Of a stretch of 40,590 nucleotides of DNA, positions 36,445-40,590 are shown piece by piece. The stretch is from Candidatus Kuenenia stuttgartensis. Its GTDB lineage: Bacteria; Planctomycetota; Phycisphaerae; Sedimentisphaerales; CAMDDF01. Location of the stretch: NCBI GenBank assembly GCA_945890885.1, contig CAMDDF010000006.1, positions 1 to 40,590 of the forward strand. Reading direction: 5' to 3'. The notes beneath the pieces were generated by a model. It saw nothing but the letters and a program-made list of their open reading frames with translations. It was not told the DNA's origin and searched no databases. The position numbers and the translations under genes were made by a program. Every line of letters begins with the position of its first letter. Within the stretch, counting starts at the first letter, position 1.

Positions 36445-37008
36445 ATGGAAAATTCTAGTTGGTCTTTCACGACCCAAAAAAGTGAAAAAAGTAGTTTAAA
36501 CAATGTCTTTAAGCCAACACCTGATTGTAAATTAAAAGTCAGGATGGTAGGAAATCCTGTCAAGTTGATCAAGGTTTTCAGCAATGATAAAAAATGTGCT
36601 ATCCTTGATACTGAAGATACAGGTAAGAAGTTAAAGGCTAAATATCCGAAAGAGTTAAACGATGTAGTCGTCAGATTTGCATGCTGGTGTTTTGACCGCA
36701 ACGATGACAATGCCCTGAAAATTCTTGACATGCCGTTTTCAGTAGCCAATTCCATTGGCAACCGGCAGTTGCTAGTCGGCAAGAAAGTTGGTGGTATTAC
36801 AGAGGGCGGTGACTGGTCTATCATTACAAATGGCAAAAAAGGCAAGGACGTAAGATACGAGGCCGTCTATTTAGATGAAACACCACTGACCGATGCCGAA
36901 AAAAAGATGGTCGAAGATAAGAAATCCGATGAAGAGGGTCAATTTGACCTGAGTAAGTACTACAAAACTCACAACTTCGTAGAAGCTGAGAAATTGCTGT
37001 TTAACTAA
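36445..37008 (+). CDS. gp32-like ssDNA-binding protein candidate, paralogue B
   Basis: TPDCKLKVRMVGNPVKLIKVFSNDKKCAILDTEDTGKKLKAKYP...FACWCFDRNDDNALKILDMPFSV. Confidence 0.55.
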   Translation: MENSSWSFTTQKSEKSSLNNVFKPTPDCKLKVRMVGNPVKLIKVFSNDKKCAILDTEDTGKKLKAKYPKELNDVVVRFACWCFDRNDDNALKILDMPFSVANSIGNRQLLVGKKVGGITEGGDWSIITNGKKGKDVRYEAVYLDETPLTDAEKKMVEDKKSDEEGQFDLSKYYKTHNFVEAEKLLFN

Positions 37009-37026
37009 CGATGGCAAATCACCTGG

Positions 37027-37060
37027 AGCCATGATTTGTCGTAACGACAATTGTGGCTCT
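37027..37060. repeat. Hairpin gagccatgatttgtcgt/acgacaattgtggctc at the right edge of the accessory block
   Basis: Extended inverted repeat with small mismatches. Confidence 0.65.
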
Positions 37061-37082
37061 TGGTGGTTAGTCTATAAGTATC

Positions 37083-37099
37083 AATAGTTGATGTTATTT
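37083..37099. repeat. 17-bp direct repeat aatagttgatgttattt, left copy
   Basis: Identical to 40062..40078. Confidence 0.75.
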
Positions 37100-37137
37100 G
37101 ATCCATAATAACATTAATACCTTTGATACCATAGATA

Positions 37138-39846
37138 TCAGAATTGAGCCAATCCCGCACCTTCGACCACAATACATGGAATAATTAGAGGTGCTAATTT
37201 ATTAGGCTTGTAATAATCTTTAATCAAAGCCTTGGTAAGCGATTGAATAGCAGTTTTTTTCGCAAGAATCATTATACAGCCACCAAGGCCTGCACCTGCA
37301 ATTTGAGCGCCTGCAACTCCATCAACGGCACAGACAATATCAACCATTCTATCAATTTCTTCGGTGCTGCAGGCATAACTGCCAGGCTGCATATACAATT
37401 GGCCTTTTATCACTCTTTGCGGGTCTTCGCTGGCGAGGTCAGACATAAGTGTATTGAGATAATCGTCGGTGTATGGATCTTCCATTTGGCAATATTTCCC
37501 ATCTTTAAGGATGCTAATCCTATCGCCGTTATGGCTGACTTTCATTAGAGTTCCAAAACTTTCTATCTGTTCATTTTCAAGCAATTCGATGCATATTCGG
37601 CTTCTGCATATTTCTGAAACGCCAAAGATCATCACTCCTCTGACATTATATTTTCCAGGATCTGAATGTGTCGCAAAGTTTTTTTCAACTATTGATTCAC
37701 ATATGGCTGGCAATAAAGATTTAAAGTCCTTACGAGTCATATACTGCGGAATTTTTTTCATCATTTCGTAAAATTCGCTTATAGATATTCCGAGCTTATT
37801 AGGCTCAAGGTCTCTGACATACTGAACCTTGTCTCGTAATTCAGGGCAGCGATGCTTTAAAAGCTCCAAGCCGAGATTATAGCTTGTTATTTTCTGATTA
37901 AAAGTATCCTTTGCACCGCCACTTTTTTTGGCTTGTATATGGCTGTTGGCAAGTATAACCTGATAATCTTTTGGAGCGTCGATAATCCTGTTTACCGAAA
38001 ATGGATAATAACTTACGTTAGCGATTTTGCCTCGCTGTCCCAGATATATCGCCGCATGGTCTCCTGCACCTCCACGGGAACCTACAAACCATTCGCCCTG
38101 GCCGCAAAGATCGATAAATTGCTGGCTTGTAAGCTCAAAATTATTCAGAGCAATAGCAGCCTGAAGTGTGGCGACAACAAGCGTTGAGCTGCTGCTAAGA
38201 CCTGCTGCAATTGGCACATTCCCTGAAATCGCAAGATTAAGCCCTCGAACTCTGACATCGTGATATTGATGCTGAAGTCTCAGCATTGCCGCTTTGATGT
38301 AATTGCCCCACTGGCCTGCTGTTGTTATCAGGATGTTCGTTACCCAGTTGCTGTTGACAAAATTTTCCCAGTCACTCCATCCAAAATTGCCTATCATCTC
38401 GGATATATTAAATTCGAGCTGCTTAAAATTATGGGGATCAAGATTTACCGCGACGACATTATCATCATTTCGTATTCCAGCAACAGCAAAAGTTTCCCTG
38501 TCAATTGCAAGAAAATTATTAAAGCCACCGCGATGATCGACGTGCCTGCCCATTAGATTTATTCTTCCAGGTGCACGGATAATGCATACTTTCTGCTCAA
38601 CGCCGAATTTTTTACCATAACAGACAAGCAATTTACGCAGATCATTACATTTTTCCATGTGCAGACTTGGATTTTCGCCATAGATTTTTGTCATCCAGCG
38701 ATTCAGAGATGATGAATGATTTTTTATTTTTTTAAGCCAGTTATCAACAGTGTCGTACTGGTTTGTTTTGAGCTGAGGTTTTGCAGGCACTTTTGTGATT
38801 TTGTTTTTGTCCTGACGTTTTTTCCGAAGATAATCCTGAATAATAAGCAGTTCATCAGGAGAATTAAATCCCTGTATCCATTCGGTATTTTCAATATCAA
38901 CGGTTCTTATTTTATATATTGAATCGCCTTCTACGTTCTTAATCTTTGCCAGATGTCTGACGACATCGGTAAGATAATATTCGTTCTGGGCATTGTCATT
39001 TGTTATTTTGGCAACGCCAGTATAAAAAGCATCAGATTTAAAAAGATACAGGCTTGGGTTAACGCCTTTACATCGTTTTTCAATCTCATTCGATGTATAA
39101 AATTTACCCTGAATTTCCATGTTATATTGTTTGAGTTTTAAAACTTCTTTAATGTCTTTAATGCTTATCAGTTTTCTATTAGACAGTTGAAACAGTTCGG
39201 GTAGAATAATTTTCTGCTTTTCCTGGCGATGAATATGTTGATTCATAAGATGCTTCAAAGATTCCGGTGTGATTTTCTTGCCCGCTTTAATCTCTACATT
39301 TAAAATATCAGCTATTGTCTGTTTTTTAAGTTCGCTAACTTCGATAATATCAATGACCTGGCCTGTGTGGTCGAGAAAAATTCTTCCACCGGAATTTCTT
39401 GTTGTCTTGGTCTTTGGAATTGAAGCAAACGCCAAGTCTGCCTGTTTTTTTATAAATTCGGTTGTAAGTAAGTCAATTGTTTGAGTTTCCAGAAATTTAT
39501 CACCGAGTGTTACAAGGACATTGCCATCAAAACCTGTATTTTGTAGTGCGTTTGCGGCAATTCTTGCCGCCTGACCAGTTCCTTGCGGCTGGTGTTGGTA
39601 GACATAAAAAATATCGGGATCATCTCTGCCGAGACTTTTCATAACTACCTCAGCACGTGAGCCGACTACAACAATAAATTTTATAAATTTTTTTGATTTA
39701 AACGTCTGAATAGTGCGGTTTATTGCAGGGATGCCATCAATATCAAAACAAACCTTGGGCAAATTTTCGTTACCCATTCGTGTACCTTTTCCCGCAGCAA
39801 GAATAACCACAACTGTACGGTCAGCGATTGAGTTCGATTGAATCAT
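37138..39846 (-). CDS. Bifunctional sugar nucleotidyltransferase - GHMP (galactokinase-like) kinase
   Basis: N-terminal VVVILAAGKGTRMGNENLPKVCFDIDGIPAINRTIQTF; C-terminal IIRAPGRINLMGRHVDHRGG, NVPIAAGLSSSSTLVVATLQAA, GAGLGGCIMILAKK. Confidence 0.88.
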   Translation of the reverse strand: MIQSNSIADRTVVVILAAGKGTRMGNENLPKVCFDIDGIPAINRTIQTFKSKKFIKFIVVVGSRAEVVMKSLGRDDPDIFYVYQHQPQGTGQAARIAANALQNTGFDGNVLVTLGDKFLETQTIDLLTTEFIKKQADLAFASIPKTKTTRNSGGRIFLDHTGQVIDIIEVSELKKQTIADILNVEIKAGKKITPESLKHLMNQHIHRQEKQKIILPELFQLSNRKLISIKDIKEVLKLKQYNMEIQGKFYTSNEIEKRCKGVNPSLYLFKSDAFYTGVAKITNDNAQNEYYLTDVVRHLAKIKNVEGDSIYKIRTVDIENTEWIQGFNSPDELLIIQDYLRKKRQDKNKITKVPAKPQLKTNQYDTVDNWLKKIKNHSSSLNRWMTKIYGENPSLHMEKCNDLRKLLVCYGKKFGVEQKVCIIRAPGRINLMGRHVDHRGGFNNFLAIDRETFAVAGIRNDDNVVAVNLDPHNFKQLEFNISEMIGNFGWSDWENFVNSNWVTNILITTAGQWGNYIKAAMLRLQHQYHDVRVRGLNLAISGNVPIAAGLSSSSTLVVATLQAAIALNNFELTSQQFIDLCGQGEWFVGSRGGAGDHAAIYLGQRGKIANVSYYPFSVNRIIDAPKDYQVILANSHIQAKKSGGAKDTFNQKITSYNLGLELLKHRCPELRDKVQYVRDLEPNKLGISISEFYEMMKKIPQYMTRKDFKSLLPAICESIVEKNFATHSDPGKYNVRGVMIFGVSEICRSRICIELLENEQIESFGTLMKVSHNGDRISILKDGKYCQMEDPYTDDYLNTLMSDLASEDPQRVIKGQLYMQPGSYACSTEEIDRMVDIVCAVDGVAGAQIAGAGLGGCIMILAKKTAIQSLTKALIKDYYKPNKLAPLIIPCIVVEGAGLAQF

Positions 39847-40061
39847 TTAAACGGATTTCCCATATAACATTGTATATTCTGCTCAAGTATACCGCTGAAC
39901 CTCTCTTTCAATAGAATACCAAACCTATCGTTAAAAATCAAGATTTTTAAATTCATTTGAGGTTTCTTTAGCCAGAATAGTCTTTAGAACACTAATTTGA
40001 CGGCTTATTACCGTGTTTTTGACGTACCTCACCGTAGGACTGCCTTAGTTCCAAAGTGCCT

Positions 40062-40078
40062 AATAGTTGATGTTATTT
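40062..40078. repeat. 17-bp direct repeat aatagttgatgttattt, right copy
   Basis: Identical to 37083..37099. Confidence 0.75.
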
Positions 40079-40316
40079 CATTCTATTTTGAATGATAGTG
40101 CTGTAGCGGATAAGTTGGCAGGATTTTGATAGTTTTTCAATCTGGGACAATTCTGGAGAGTTCTTGGGGTATATAGTGTGATATGAGATATGCTCCGATG
40201 GTTTTATTCTATGTAAGTGCCTTTTTATGCTGAAAAACTGATTTTACTATAAATATGTTGTATTATCCACAGAATTTACTATGCCATGATTGCTCTACTG
40301 TTTAGTATTTTTCGTA

Positions 40317-40345
40317 TTGACATTCCGAATATTCAAGTTTATAAT
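40317..40345 (+). promoter_or_regulatory. Consensus sigma70 promoter (TTGACA-N17-TATAAT)
   Basis: ttgaca ttccgaatattcaagtt tataat; ATG starts 7 nt after the -10 hexamer. Confidence 0.8.
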
Positions 40346-40351
40346 TCTGGC

Positions 40352-40590
40352 ATGATAAGCAGGAAATACTATCTTGAGCAGGTGTCGACCGCATTACGCC
40401 GGTCACCAATTACGGCGTTGTTAGGGCCGCGACAATGCGGGAAAACCACATTAGCCAAAGCTATTGCTGAAAAAATGCAGGGCACTTATTTTGACTTGGA
40501 AAGTTCTGTAGATGTTCGTCGCCTGCAGAACCCCGAAATGGTATTCGCTGATTTGCAAGGATTGGTTATTCTTGATGAAATACAGACTCT
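40352..40590 (+). CDS. AAA+ ATPase (AAA_14/DUF4143 family), truncated by window end
   Basis: MISRKYYLEQVSTALRRSPITALLGPRQCGKTTLAKAIAEKMQGTYFDLESSVDVRRLQNPEMVFADLQGLVIILDEIQT; Walker A GPRQCGKTT, Walker B LVIILDEIQ. Confidence 0.9.
   Translation, partial: MISRKYYLEQVSTALRRSPITALLGPRQCGKTTLAKAIAEKMQGTYFDLESSVDVRRLQNPEMVFADLQGLVILDEIQT

Noticed and set aside
27008-40590. Search for a tRNA-Ser 3'-end duplication (att site) to the right
   Set aside because: No second copy of gcgggttcgaatcccgctctctccg seen in the window, so element boundaries by att sites cannot be claimed.

Overview
The window looks like a chromosomal segment from a Planctomycetota bacterium, probably Phycisphaerae/Sedimentisphaerales-like. 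That guess rests on H-X9-DG-type pseudopilins, a PEP-CTERM protein and a dockerin-like tail, and it is an inference. Left part (1-27 kb): an intact IS110-family transposase; a histidine-kinase/CoA-disulfide-reductase/rhodanese fusion next to hypC-hypD; lexA with an operator-like GAAC-N7-GAAC; comF; a three-gene secreted/surface-protein operon behind a sigma70-like promoter, a cobalamin riboswitch and an intrinsic terminator; a stand-alone C-terminal half of carB; tRNA-Glu; a small 2[4Fe-4S] ferredoxin missed by the ORF track; a TPR/HEAT protein; murJ; rfbC; dnaG-rpoD; a FAH-family hydrolase; and tRNA-Ser(CGA). Right part (about 27.1-37.1 kb): an AT-rich accessory block just downstream of tRNA-Ser. 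It encodes a phage/plasmid-like replication set (ParB-like protein, beta-clamp-like protein, sigma-like factor, DnaB-like helicase, two tandem paralogous gp32-like proteins). It has unusual leader/terminator hairpins, a recurrent ATTTCGAT motif and a methyltransferase remnant. No recognisable integrase or virion genes were seen. The window ends with a fused nucleotidyltransferase-galactokinase-like enzyme between 17-bp direct repeats, and a truncated AAA ATPase (DUF4143-type) with an apparently leaderless consensus promoter. The two strongest leads are the B12-riboswitch-controlled surface operon and the clamp/sigma-encoding replicon.
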